64,000 bases of DNA from Lientehia hominis. Its GTDB lineage: Bacteria; Bacillota; Clostridia; Lachnospirales; Lachnospiraceae. The DNA lies in contig NZ_JAJNOR010000001.1 of assembly GCF_021044755.1 (NCBI RefSeq), positions 496,001 to 560,000 of the forward strand, read 5' to 3'. Each line of letters begins with the position of its first letter. Position 1 is the stretch's first letter. Shown piece after piece: positions 7,055 to 16,038 of the stretch. The position numbers were made by a program, and so were the translations under genes. The notes beneath the pieces were generated by a model. It was not told where the DNA came from. It searched no databases and saw only the letters and a list, made by a program, of their open reading frames with translations.

Positions 7055-8860
7055 TCAGGAAAGCAGCTCTTCCAGTTCTTCCAGCGCCCGTTCGAATGCC
7101 GCCATGGCCGCTCTGACAGGTTCCGGCGTCCGCATATCCACTCCAGCATCCGCCAATAAATCTATGGGATCTTTACTGCAGCCGCCCTTTAAAAATCCCA
7201 TGTAATCTTCTGCCGCCCCTTTTTCTTTGTTCAAAATCCGCTCGGAAAGCGCGACCGCGGCAGAAAAGCCCGTCGCATACTGATATACATAAAAAGGAGT
7301 GTAAAAATGAGGGATTCTCGCCCATTCCAGAGCGATTTCATCATCAATCACGATACCGCTGCCAAAATAGTCCTTGTTCAACGCTTTATATATGCTGCAG
7401 AGCACATCAGCCGTCAGGACTTCTCCCTCCTGAGCCTTTTCGTGAGCAATTTTTTCAAACTCCGCAAACATGGTCTGGCGGAATACAGTGCCTTTAAAGC
7501 CATCCAAGAAATGATTCAGGATATAAGCACGTTCCTTTTTGTCCGCAGCGTGCTCCAGTAAATACCGGTTCAGCAGATTCTCATTGCAGGTAGAAGCGAC
7601 CTCCGCGACAAAAATTTTATATTGAGAATTTGTAAAAGTCTGGCTGCTGTTGGAAAAATAGGAATGCATGGCATGGCCCATTTCATGAGCCAGGGTAAAT
7701 ACATTATCCAGAGTATCCTGATAGGACATGAGCACATAGGGATGAACGCCGTAGGGACCTCCACAGTACGCTCCGCTCCTCTTTCCTTCATTTTCCCGGA
7801 AATCAATCCACCGGCCTTCCAATCCCTCCTGAAGCACCCGAAGATACTCAGGGCCCATGGGCTTCATCGCTTCTGTTATGATACTCTTTGCCACCTCATA
7901 GGAAACCCTTTTCTCCACATCCGGCACGATGGGAGTATAAAGATCATACATGTGAAGCTCTTCCAGTCCCAGCATCCGTTTTCTGAGAGCCACATAACGG
8001 AACATGAGCGGCATGAACTCTCTCACTGTACTGATCAGAGTATCATACACCGCTTCCGGCACATTGGCGTCTGCCAGATAGTATGCTCGTGCAGAACGGT
8101 ATCTCCTGGCTTTCGCGTAGAAGCAAGCCTGTTTCGCATTGGCCTGAAAAGCAGCGGCCAACGTGTTCCTATGGCGGCCAAATGTCTCATACATGGCATG
8201 GAACGCAGCCTCACGGACGCTTCTGTCCTTGCTCTCCAAAAAAGATACATAACGGCCATGGGTCAGTTCCGCCAGATTCCCATCTTCATCCCGTACGGAT
8301 GGGAACCGGGTATCCGCATTATTGAACATCTTAAAAATCTGAGAAGGCCCCATCGTCACTTCAGAGGCATCCGCCAGAATCTCTTCCACCTCCTGGCTTC
8401 TGGTATGGGCCCGGTCCCGGAGCATCAGATCCAGAGACCTGTCAAAACTCTTGTCCGCCCCGTTTGATTTCCTAAGCTCCATCAGGCGCTCCGGCGCGAT
8501 CGCCAGAATCTCGGCCGCAATAAAAGAAGAAGCCGCGGAAGCCGCCGCCCATAGTCCGGCAGCCTTCCCTACCATCTGCTGATAAAACTGATCACCCGTA
8601 TCCACATCTGATCTCAAATGGGCATAACTGTAGATCTTATCCATCACTTCGCTTATCTGTTCATCAAATTTAAGGCAGCCGTAAAGCATTTCAGCAGATT
8701 CCCCAAGGTGTCCTTTAAATCTCTCATAATCAGAAAGGGCTGTTTTCGTTTCTATAAATGCTTCTTCCCATTCGGCATCAGAAGAAAAGATATCCTCCGT
8801 CGCCCAGGTCTCTGAAAAAGGTATCTCGTTTCTTTTTTTGATCGTCTTTGTTTCGGCCAT
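7055..8860 (-). CDS. pepF: oligoendopeptidase F (M3 family)
   Basis: A 601-residue cytoplasmic zinc metallopeptidase that trims oligopeptides. The zinc motif HEMGH is at residues 392-396 (His392, Glu393, His396), and the third ligand Glu lies in the following helix as in M3 enzymes. Length is normal for PepF. The ATG has GGAGGAG seven bases upstream. It lies 83 bases after the DMT transporter gene in the same direction, so the two may share a transcript. Confidence 0.94.
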   Translation of the reverse strand: MAETKTIKKRNEIPFSETWATEDIFSSDAEWEEAFIETKTALSDYERFKGHLGESAEMLYGCLKFDEQISEVMDKIYSYAHLRSDVDTGDQFYQQMVGKAAGLWAAASAASSFIAAEILAIAPERLMELRKSNGADKSFDRSLDLMLRDRAHTRSQEVEEILADASEVTMGPSQIFKMFNNADTRFPSVRDEDGNLAELTHGRYVSFLESKDRSVREAAFHAMYETFGRHRNTLAAAFQANAKQACFYAKARRYRSARAYYLADANVPEAVYDTLISTVREFMPLMFRYVALRKRMLGLEELHMYDLYTPIVPDVEKRVSYEVAKSIITEAMKPMGPEYLRVLQEGLEGRWIDFRENEGKRSGAYCGGPYGVHPYVLMSYQDTLDNVFTLAHEMGHAMHSYFSNSSQTFTNSQYKIFVAEVASTCNENLLNRYLLEHAADKKERAYILNHFLDGFKGTVFRQTMFAEFEKIAHEKAQEGEVLTADVLCSIYKALNKDYFGSGIVIDDEIALEWARIPHFYTPFYVYQYATGFSAAVALSERILNKEKGAAEDYMGFLKGGCSKDPIDLLADAGVDMRTPEPVRAAMAAFERALEELEELLS

Positions 8861-8943
8861 ATCGTCTCCTCCACTTTCCGGACCATTCTATTCCGGAATT
8901 TCAAATTCTATTCCTATGCGTCAAGGCAAGCTCCGGACCTGCA

Positions 8944-9909
8944 TCATTCCTCCTGTATCTCCATCTCTTTGTCTTTTCCGTTTCCCTTTAAAAAAGAGAA
9001 CTTGGTCTCAGCCAGGATGATAGCCGCAAAAATCAACACACATCCTATCACCATCCTGACAGTCAGATACTCTTTCAGGAAAATCAAAGAACAAAGCACT
9101 CCGAATACTGATTCCAGGGAAAGGAACAGAGACGCAGAAGTAGGCGTTGTATACTTTTGGCACACGTTCTGCAGAAGAAACGCGATCATGGTGCTCCCCA
9201 ACCCCAGATAAAGCATGCCAGTCACGATTTTCATGGAAAAAGCCGCTTCTGGAAAAGCCCCGTCATAAAGGGGCGCCATGATCCATGAAATAAGGGCGGC
9301 AGTTCCAATCTGAAGAATCGTCAGGACCACAGGATCATGCTTCTCCGTATACCGGTCGATATAAATCATGTGAAACGCAAAGCCAAAGCCGCACATAATA
9401 GTCAGAATATCACCGATATTCATGGACAGATCGCCCTGCAGGGAGAGGAGCCCGATTCCGGCGACTGCCAAAAACGCGGCAGCGATACAATATCCGTCCG
9501 GCTTTTTTTTATTGATGAACCAATGGATAAATGGAACGATCACCACATATATCGTGGTCAAAAATGCGTTTTTTCCGGCTGTGGTGTATTGAATCGCAAC
9601 GGTTTGAAGGAAATAGCTGATAAATAACAGGATACCCAGAATCCCACCGCAAAATAAGTCACTTCTGCTGATTTTGAATAATTTCCTGCAAAATACAACT
9701 GCCAATCCGGCAAATGCGATGGTAAACCGGAATGCCAGCATGTAAACAGGCGGTATTAGATCCACGGAATCTTTTACCACCACAAAAGCGAATCCCCATA
9801 TCAGCGCGGTGAGCACCATCCCGGCATTGGCGAACCCCGTCACATTTTTCTTTTTCTTGTTTCTGTTCCGGCATACTTCTGCCGCTTCCTCTCCGCCTCG
9901 CCTTTTCAA
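8944..9909 (-). CDS. DMT/EamA family permease
   Basis: A 321-residue protein with a Lys/Arg-rich N-terminal segment and about ten membrane helices in two EamA repeats. The first repeat opens with ALIWGFAFVVVKD, and the second half ends with GCVLIFAAIILAE. Members export or import small metabolites, and this one's substrate is unknown. The start codon is TTG, supported by GGAGG six bases upstream. It is followed by pepF. Confidence 0.88.
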   Translation of the reverse strand: MKRRGGEEAAEVCRNRNKKKKNVTGFANAGMVLTALIWGFAFVVVKDSVDLIPPVYMLAFRFTIAFAGLAVVFCRKLFKISRSDLFCGGILGILLFISYFLQTVAIQYTTAGKNAFLTTIYVVIVPFIHWFINKKKPDGYCIAAAFLAVAGIGLLSLQGDLSMNIGDILTIMCGFGFAFHMIYIDRYTEKHDPVVLTILQIGTAALISWIMAPLYDGAFPEAAFSMKIVTGMLYLGLGSTMIAFLLQNVCQKYTTPTSASLFLSLESVFGVLCSLIFLKEYLTVRMVIGCVLIFAAIILAETKFSFLKGNGKDKEMEIQEE

Positions 9910-10082
9910 TTTTATCCTCCGCTCTCTTTTCTAAACAGTCTGTCCAGAATCAATCAGTGGCATTATACTCTTTTCTTCTTTTCTTGTCCACACCTGCCCT
10001 TTGATTTTTTTAAAAAATTCTTTCTCCAGATTCCTTTTGTTCCATCTTCATGATAGAATGGTTTCGTAGGAGGAAATCTGCC

Positions 10083-11033
10083 ATGCCTTATATTCTTTGC
10101 AACAGTCTCGATGAACTTCAGTGCCGTCAGGTGACGGCTTTGCATACAATCTGTTCAGAAGCCGTCCAAATAAACTCCTATGCAGAAAACGTTTCTTCTG
10201 AAAATCCGGTTGTTCTGAGCCTGGTCCTTCCTGAACCAGACGCTGAAGACGAGGATGTTTTTTTTCTGCTTTTTTATATGGAGAAAACCCTCATAAGCTT
10301 TTTGTCTGTTTTCTGCCCTGACTGGAAAACCGCGGAGGTTTCCGGCTTTACCCATCCCCTTTACAGAAAAAAAGGACATTTCTCCAGGCTTCTCCGAAAC
10401 GCCCGCAGGGAAGCAGAAATCCGGTTCGGAAATATATCCTTTCTCTACCAATGTCTGTCCTGCGACCCTGACACCATCTCCTTCTGCAAGTACCGGAATT
10501 TAAAGCTGTCATATTCCGAGTGTATGATGGCGGTCGAGATTCCCGCGGCGGACATGTCTGCCGCTCTGTCTGTTCAACTTTCTTCTTCCAGTCATGACAA
10601 TCGGGAACAGCTTATTTCGCTGCACATGCAGGCATTTGATGCGGACCGGTCTTTTACAGAATCTTATATCGACACCATCCTGGAGGATGCGGACACGGTC
10701 TCTTATGTCTTATCGCCCGCTCCTTCTTATCAGAAATCCCAGGAAGAAACACTCGGCCTTCTGCATTTAACGCTTGATAAGAGTGGACGCACGGCATATC
10801 TTATGGGCTTTGGCATACTGCCCCGTTTTCGCCGGAAAGGCTATGGAAAAAAGGCGCTGTCCGCCCTATTCCAAATTCTTCCTCCCGGATGCCTTCTCCT
10901 GCTCCAGGTATCCACATCCAACCTTCCGGCTTTTCATCTCTACAAAAGCTGCGGCTTTCTCATACAGTCGAAACTTGATTATTACCAGGAAAATCCACGC
11001 TTCATTTCACAAGGGCGGAAAGAACCGTCTTAA
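10083..11033 (+). CDS. tandem GNAT-domain acetyltransferase
   Basis: A 316-residue protein with two GNAT-like halves. The first has THPLYRKKGHFSRLL around residue 90. The second has GILPRFRRKGYGKKAL around residue 260, the canonical acetyl-CoA pyrophosphate loop (Q/RxxGxG/A), followed by the SCGF motif. The first half is probably degenerate because it lacks the strict loop. The start at 10083 is fixed by AGGAGG nine bases upstream, which removes 11 residues from the longest frame. Its 3' end overlaps the opposing DUF4367-like gene by 32 bases. The substrate is unknown. Confidence 0.82.
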   Translation: MPYILCNSLDELQCRQVTALHTICSEAVQINSYAENVSSENPVVLSLVLPEPDAEDEDVFFLLFYMEKTLISFLSVFCPDWKTAEVSGFTHPLYRKKGHFSRLLRNARREAEIRFGNISFLYQCLSCDPDTISFCKYRNLKLSYSECMMAVEIPAADMSAALSVQLSSSSHDNREQLISLHMQAFDADRSFTESYIDTILEDADTVSYVLSPAPSYQKSQEETLGLLHLTLDKSGRTAYLMGFGILPRFRRKGYGKKALSALFQILPPGCLLLLQVSTSNLPAFHLYKSCGFLIQSKLDYYQENPRFISQGRKEPS

Positions 11034-11805
11034 AGGTTTCCAGAGAAGAATCCTCCGATGTGAGCACATAGAGGAAGCCGTCTTCCGAAAATGCTGCACC
11101 GTAGATTTCCTTCCCTCCGGCCATGCCGTTTAACTGGTATAATGTGACCGTTCTCCCTCCCAGGTCCTCCCGTCTCAGATATACCCAATCCTGACTGACC
11201 GAATAGGAATATCCATAGGCTTCCTCTTCCTCCTTTACAAAATACGCATTATAACTGGAAATCCCCGTGTGTTCTTCATTGTCAAAATACGCCGCCACAT
11301 TATAAAAGCTGCTTCCCGGTCTGGAATCCAGATACAGTCTCGATACTTCCTTCCCTTCTGGTTTCACCAGAGAAAATCCCAGTTCTGCCTCCAGCTCCCT
11401 CCAGGATTTATAAGCATAGGTCCTTCCATAGGAAGGATTTATTTCTTTATAGTTTATCCGGTAATTTTCACTCCTCCCCTCTCCGGTGATAAATGTCACA
11501 TATGTGCTGTTTCCCTGTACCTTGACCGGGTACAGAAAGGATGCCGCCAGACTCACCGTCAGAAACACACAAGCGGCCGCCAGAACACATCTGCAGATCC
11601 GCAGCCGTTTCGTCTTTCTGTGGTAAAGCAAAAGCTCCCATTTTGTCTTAAGCTCTTTTTTTGTATATAGTGCCGGCAGCTCTTCCCCATTTCGTTTGAG
11701 CTCCTCTTCCACAAGTTCGTCCATCTGAGATGGGAGGAAATCCCTTTCCTCCAGATATCTGTCAATAAATATTTCCTCATTCGTTTTCGTCTGGACATCT
11801 ATCAT
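11002..11805 (-). CDS. DUF4367-like membrane protein, probable anti-sigma factor
   Basis: A 267-residue protein with a charged N-terminal region of about 70 residues, one membrane helix at about 72-92, and an extracellular domain rich in Tyr/Ser and charged residues. Its C-terminal part (VYLRREDLGGRTVTLYQL, then ...VLTSEDSSLETFKTVL) resembles DUF4367 domains. The gene overlaps the end of the upstream sigma factor gene by 29 bases, the standard placement for an anti-sigma factor. The start is the ATG at 11805, with GGAGG eight bases upstream. The anti-sigma role is inferred from topology and position. Confidence 0.68.
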   Translation of the reverse strand: MIDVQTKTNEEIFIDRYLEERDFLPSQMDELVEEELKRNGEELPALYTKKELKTKWELLLYHRKTKRLRICRCVLAAACVFLTVSLAASFLYPVKVQGNSTYVTFITGEGRSENYRINYKEINPSYGRTYAYKSWRELEAELGFSLVKPEGKEVSRLYLDSRPGSSFYNVAAYFDNEEHTGISSYNAYFVKEEEEAYGYSYSVSQDWVYLRREDLGGRTVTLYQLNGMAGGKEIYGAAFSEDGFLYVLTSEDSSLETFKTVLSALVK

Positions 11806-12364
11806 ATGGCCCACCTCCCTTCTTCCCTATCTGTTCCAACTGTTTTCTCAGCTTTTTCCGCAGCCGGTAAACCTTTGTAGTGGCACTCGTATAGGAAATG
11901 GACAACGCCTCCGCGATCTGCTGCGTATTCTTTTTCTCCAGCACCAGAAAACGGTAAAGCTCCTGTTCCTTTGGCTTAAGGCACGCTGTCAGAGCCTCTT
12001 CCAGTCCCTGAATTTCCCTGCTTTCTTCTTCCCGGACCAGTTTCCTTTCCGCATCTTCCAGGCCGTCAGGATATTTACTTAATAATCCGCCGGTGTCTGC
12101 CTGTTCAAATTCTTTTTTACGCGCCTGCTTCCTCAAGGTTTCCAGCGTGATATTCCGCGCCGCCACATACAGCCACCGCTCCGGGCAGGGATGCTCCATC
12201 AGTCTGTCCACCTTCCTAAACGCCCGGAAAAACACTTCCATGGCGCAGTCTTCCGCATCCTGCCCAGAGGGTCCCAGCTTCAGGCAGCAGTACCGGTATA
12301 TCCGGTTATAGTTTTGGCTGAAAAGCAGTTCCATGAACTGCTGCTCTTCCTGACTTCGCTTCAC
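11777..12364 (-). CDS. ECF-type RNA polymerase sigma factor
   Basis: A 195-residue sigma-70 family protein. Region 2 covers about residues 14-55 (NYNRIYRYCCLKL then AEDCAMEVFFRAFRKV). Region 4 covers about 125-175 with the helix-turn-helix QQIAEALSISYTSATTKVYR. There is no region 1 or 3, as in ECF factors. The start is GTG with AGGAAGG eight bases upstream. It lies 14 bases downstream of the ABC permease gene and overlaps the DUF4367-like gene, so exporter, sigma and membrane partner form one operon, probably an envelope-stress or peptide-response unit. Confidence 0.86.
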   Translation of the reverse strand: MKRSQEEQQFMELLFSQNYNRIYRYCCLKLGPSGQDAEDCAMEVFFRAFRKVDRLMEHPCPERWLYVAARNITLETLRKQARKKEFEQADTGGLLSKYPDGLEDAERKLVREEESREIQGLEEALTACLKPKEQELYRFLVLEKKNTQQIAEALSISYTSATTKVYRLRKKLRKQLEQIGKKGGGPYDRCPDENE

Positions 12365-12378
12365 TTTCCATTCCTTCC

Positions 12379-15138
12379 TCAGTCTTCCTGCCGGATCAGG
12401 CTGCTTATGCTGTCCTTAAAAAACGCCCGCGCTACTATGACGACAGCTATAAACGACAGTACCGCAGCGCCTCCAAGCACTTTCGTCCACTGCCGGATTC
12501 CCCAATATCCGTCCAGCATGAAAAAATATTCTGAGCTTATCCTCACAAGTAACATGGATAGCGCCCACATGGCCGGCACCAAAGTAATAAACGGACGGAT
12601 GAGGGACCAGAACAGCCTCTTTCTGGTACAGCCCGCAATCTGATAAAGCCCCGTGCACTTCCGTTCCTCTCTGACCCGCATTAACATCCTTCCTGTTATC
12701 ATACCTGTCCCCATTATAGCAGAAAGTATTGTCAAGAGGGCGGAGAGGACTGATAAAAGAAGACGATACTGGCGGTATTCCTCCATGAATCCCCGGCGGT
12801 CATCCAAATGCATCTCCGACAGCTTGCCGCTCAGTTTATACATGGTCTGCTTAAGCGTCCCTCCGTCTTCTCCATTGACTCCGTAGACCCGGACGCGGGT
12901 GTAGGTACTGGGAAGACCGACCGCCTCAAAGGTATCATTAAGCCCCAGTAAGTTAAAAAATGGCTCCGGACACATCGTATCTTCAAACCATCCCGCCCGG
13001 CACCGTATGACCGCACCGATCCGAAACGTGAAATCCTGCCGCTTTACTTCATCTTCCGCAATCTTGGCTGTTATCTTTCCCCGAAGCTCCGGATTCTCCG
13101 AATACAGGCGGAAGACGTCAATGGTATCTCCCACATGATAATATTGATTGCTGTACTGTCCCTCACTTCCGTCATAAGCTCCCTTTTCCAGATAGGAAAG
13201 TGACATTGCACTGCATTTCTGCCCTGTCCCGTCGTCATACTCCCACATCTCGGTCTGAATATCCGGAATCATCAATATGATCTCTTCTCCCGTTCGTATT
13301 TTCTCCAGGTCGATCTCTCCCTCCTCCACATAAGGAACAAGGTTCAAAAGTTCTTCCTCCGAATATCCCTGCAGCCTGATCTCCTGATAGGATCCGTCAA
13401 GACCGTATATTCTTTCTATTTCCTCATTGAAAGAAATGATCTGGTTTGACATCATATCATCCTCCATCGCTTTCTGATAGGGATCCCCTCTGTCCGCTCT
13501 CATATAAAGCTGACTGCATTCCTTATATGCCAATACTTTTTGTATCCCTTCATCTTTCCTAAGCGCCTCCACATCCTCTTCACTCATCCCCAGATACGGT
13601 TCATTATATACGGTATAAATATCATCGGGTCCTGATGTGCTGACACTCAGAGAATTTCCGTTTTCATCCACATAAGAGGTATCACTGCTGATGGTGTTTG
13701 CCAGGAATTCATAATCATAATCCGTGGAGATCTTACCGTAAAGTGGTACAGAAAGATTTCTGTTTTCATCTGCTTTCAGATAACATAAGGCGCTGCCATG
13801 CATAAAAAATATACAAATGAGCAGAAGACCAAGAAGCGCACCGGCAATCAGACGCTTTTGTGTTCTGCGTCGGCGGAAGGATACTGCCTGTCTTTCCAGA
13901 ATCTCCGTTCGGAAAAGCCGCACTGATGGCAGGATACCTGACAAAAGTACAAGTACTCCGATCACAGTTGCTGCCCCTGCTGTTCCCTCTACGCTTACCC
14001 GGAATAAAAAAGGCATGGAAATCATCCTGCTTCCAAGATCACATATCAGATACGCCCCGCCGATTCCCGCCAGAATTCCAATGGGTAAAGATAAAATATA
14101 AACCCAAAAGAGATCCAGATAAAGCAGAAATGGGATGCTCACTCCAGGTACTCCCAGAAGCCGGTACAGCCGCATTCTCTGTTCCATTCTCGGCAGTCCC
14201 AGGAGCAAAAGCTGAATCAGCAAAAGGGCTGCGCAGATATAGACCAGGTACAAGAGATAAGGCGGAACGGAAAACTGCCCGCTTTTTATGGCCATGTTCT
14301 GCACCAGCGCATAGTCCTCCATATAGATATCGGAAGAAAAGACGTCCCTCAGCTCCATAAGAGTACGATGGGATATCTGGATATCTCCGGCTTCCTGCAA
14401 AAGTCTTTGAAAATCCCTCTTTGAAAAGAACAGATCCGGCCTCTGCCTGTCAGCATCCGTTTGGTTTACGTTTTCCACCCACAGCATCCCATAGTCATAA
14501 AGGATACCTGAGACAAGGTATCTCCTGCCCCTCCATTCCACATGATCTCCAGGCCGAGGCTCCTCCTCCCATTCCTTCTGCAGGCTTTCCGTTATTACGA
14601 CTGCTCCCTCATCCGGCCAGGTTCCTTCCTTCAGCCTGAGGCGCCCCAGCTCCCTGGCCGTTTCATCGGCATATCCCACAGATAAAAGGCCGGATGCGCC
14701 TCCTGCGCCATAATAATCTGCTTCCTTTTTTTCCCGCCTCAAAAAAATCTTCTCCAGGCTCTTTTCCAATCCATCCATGTCAGAAATCGGACTCTGCTCT
14801 TTCCAGCACGTCAAGTCAGCACTGTAAAGATTCCCAAGTCGCCGGATCTTTTGGCATTCTTTTTCATTCAGAAGCCTTTCCAGTTCGCCGTCAGTCATTC
14901 CCTCCAGGGCCGCGTTCCCGGCAAGGCTCTCTGTCGTTTCATTTCCATAATAAATATCTGTGAACTCTCCATACAAATCCTTTTTCTTTTCTTGCGCCGT
15001 ATAAAACATGCTGTCTGTCACAGTTATAAAAAGTACAGGCAGCGCTATGCAAAGGGTTACTCCTAGAAGAAACACCCGGTAGGCGCCGCTTTTTACAACA
15101 CCTTGAAGACTGTAGCCAAGCATTTTTCTAATCTTCAT
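12379..15138 (-). CDS. FtsX-like ABC transporter permease
   Basis: A 919-residue permease with one helix near the N-terminus (about 20-42), an extracellular domain, a central bundle of helices (about 295-420), a second large extracellular domain of about 330 residues, and three C-terminal helices. This two-FtsX, large-ectodomain plan is that of BceB- and MacB-like exporters that act on antimicrobial peptides or envelope substrates. It overlaps the ATPase gene by 11 bases. The partner sigma factor suggests a stress-linked role rather than nutrient uptake. Confidence 0.87.
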   Translation of the reverse strand: MKIRKMLGYSLQGVVKSGAYRVFLLGVTLCIALPVLFITVTDSMFYTAQEKKKDLYGEFTDIYYGNETTESLAGNAALEGMTDGELERLLNEKECQKIRRLGNLYSADLTCWKEQSPISDMDGLEKSLEKIFLRREKKEADYYGAGGASGLLSVGYADETARELGRLRLKEGTWPDEGAVVITESLQKEWEEEPRPGDHVEWRGRRYLVSGILYDYGMLWVENVNQTDADRQRPDLFFSKRDFQRLLQEAGDIQISHRTLMELRDVFSSDIYMEDYALVQNMAIKSGQFSVPPYLLYLVYICAALLLIQLLLLGLPRMEQRMRLYRLLGVPGVSIPFLLYLDLFWVYILSLPIGILAGIGGAYLICDLGSRMISMPFLFRVSVEGTAGAATVIGVLVLLSGILPSVRLFRTEILERQAVSFRRRRTQKRLIAGALLGLLLICIFFMHGSALCYLKADENRNLSVPLYGKISTDYDYEFLANTISSDTSYVDENGNSLSVSTSGPDDIYTVYNEPYLGMSEEDVEALRKDEGIQKVLAYKECSQLYMRADRGDPYQKAMEDDMMSNQIISFNEEIERIYGLDGSYQEIRLQGYSEEELLNLVPYVEEGEIDLEKIRTGEEIILMIPDIQTEMWEYDDGTGQKCSAMSLSYLEKGAYDGSEGQYSNQYYHVGDTIDVFRLYSENPELRGKITAKIAEDEVKRQDFTFRIGAVIRCRAGWFEDTMCPEPFFNLLGLNDTFEAVGLPSTYTRVRVYGVNGEDGGTLKQTMYKLSGKLSEMHLDDRRGFMEEYRQYRLLLSVLSALLTILSAIMGTGMITGRMLMRVREERKCTGLYQIAGCTRKRLFWSLIRPFITLVPAMWALSMLLVRISSEYFFMLDGYWGIRQWTKVLGGAAVLSFIAVVIVARAFFKDSISSLIRQED

Positions 15139-15871
15139 ACGTACCCCCTCTGTTTTCCTCTCCGCTGTCCGGCTGAACCTTCCCGTCCTTCAGCCGTACA
15201 ATCCGGTGCGCCATCCCCGCAGCCGTCATATCGTGGGTGACGATAACAAAGGTCTGTCCATATTTCTCATTGGAACGCAGAATGAATTTTAAAAGTTCCT
15301 GTCCCGCGGCTTCGTCAATATTGCCGGTCGGTTCATCCGCCAGAATCAGATCCGGCTTTAAAAGCAGGGCCCTGGCTATAGCCGCCCGCTGCTGGCCCCC
15401 TCCTGAAAGCTGATGGGGATAAAAGCCCAGCCGGTCCTCCAGATCCAGCATGGAAATCAGCTCTTCTTCGAAAGCCTTGTCTTTCCTCTTGCCCGCCACG
15501 TCAAGAGGAAACTGCAGATTCTGCCGAATGGTCATGTCCGGTATCAGCTGGAATTTCTGAAATATGAATCCTATTCTTTCCCGGCGGAATCTCGTCCTCT
15601 TGCTGTCGTTCATCTCATAAAGCGGACTGCCGTCCAGAAGGACTCTCCCCTTAGTCGGCGGTTCCAGTCCCCCCATCATATGGAGAAGGGTCGTTTTTCC
15701 TGACCCGCTTTTTCCTACTATAGCGGTGATTTCCCCTTTCCGGATGGAAAGATTGACTTGATCCACGCTTTTTACAAGCGCTTCCCCGTCTCCGTAATAT
15801 TTGGACAGCCCCTCTATCCTTATGATCTCCGAACCAGCACTCTCCGATTTTAATCCTGTATTCCTCTTCAT
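15128..15871 (-). CDS. ABC transporter ATP-binding protein (MacB/LolD type)
   Basis: A 247-residue ATPase with Walker A GKSGSGKTT, Q-loop in FIFQKFQLIP, signature HQLSGGGQQRAAIARAL, Walker B LILADEPTGNID and the switch His in VIVTHD. The PTGNxD form is typical of exporters that pair with FtsX-like permeases. The signature has an extra Gly compared with LSGGQ. The ATG at 15871 follows GAGGAGGG at 5 bases. The longer frame would start inside the Shine-Dalgarno itself. It is first in the exporter/sigma operon. Confidence 0.92.
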   Translation of the reverse strand: MKRNTGLKSESAGSEIIRIEGLSKYYGDGEALVKSVDQVNLSIRKGEITAIVGKSGSGKTTLLHMMGGLEPPTKGRVLLDGSPLYEMNDSKRTRFRRERIGFIFQKFQLIPDMTIRQNLQFPLDVAGKRKDKAFEEELISMLDLEDRLGFYPHQLSGGGQQRAAIARALLLKPDLILADEPTGNIDEAAGQELLKFILRSNEKYGQTFVIVTHDMTAAGMAHRIVRLKDGKVQPDSGEENRGGTYED

Positions 15872-15978
15872 ACGCTCCCTCCTCATAACTTCTTTTCTTA
15901 ATCATGTCGAAACCATCCGGTCTGTCACACTTTTTCAGGAATAAAATCAAGCCTGGTCCAATGCATGGAAAGCAACAA

Positions 15979-16017
15979 AAAGACGGGCTCTCAGAGTTTT
16001 TCCGATAACCCGTCTTT
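15979..16017 (-). terminator. ackA terminator
   Basis: Nine-base stem AAAGACGGG/CCCGTCTTT with a long internal loop, and T-run on the minus strand, just after the ackA stop. Confidence 0.75.
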
Positions 16018-16038
16018 CTTTATTTCAATTTCTCTCTT

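Noticed and set aside
6895..7149. 84-codon minus frame between nitroreductase and pepF
   Set aside because: It overlaps the end of pepF in another frame and has no ribosome site or recognisable sequence.
7622..8467. 281-codon open frame on the plus strand inside pepF
   Set aside because: It lies wholly opposite a well-supported M3 peptidase with an intact zinc motif. The translated product has no family features and no ribosome site.
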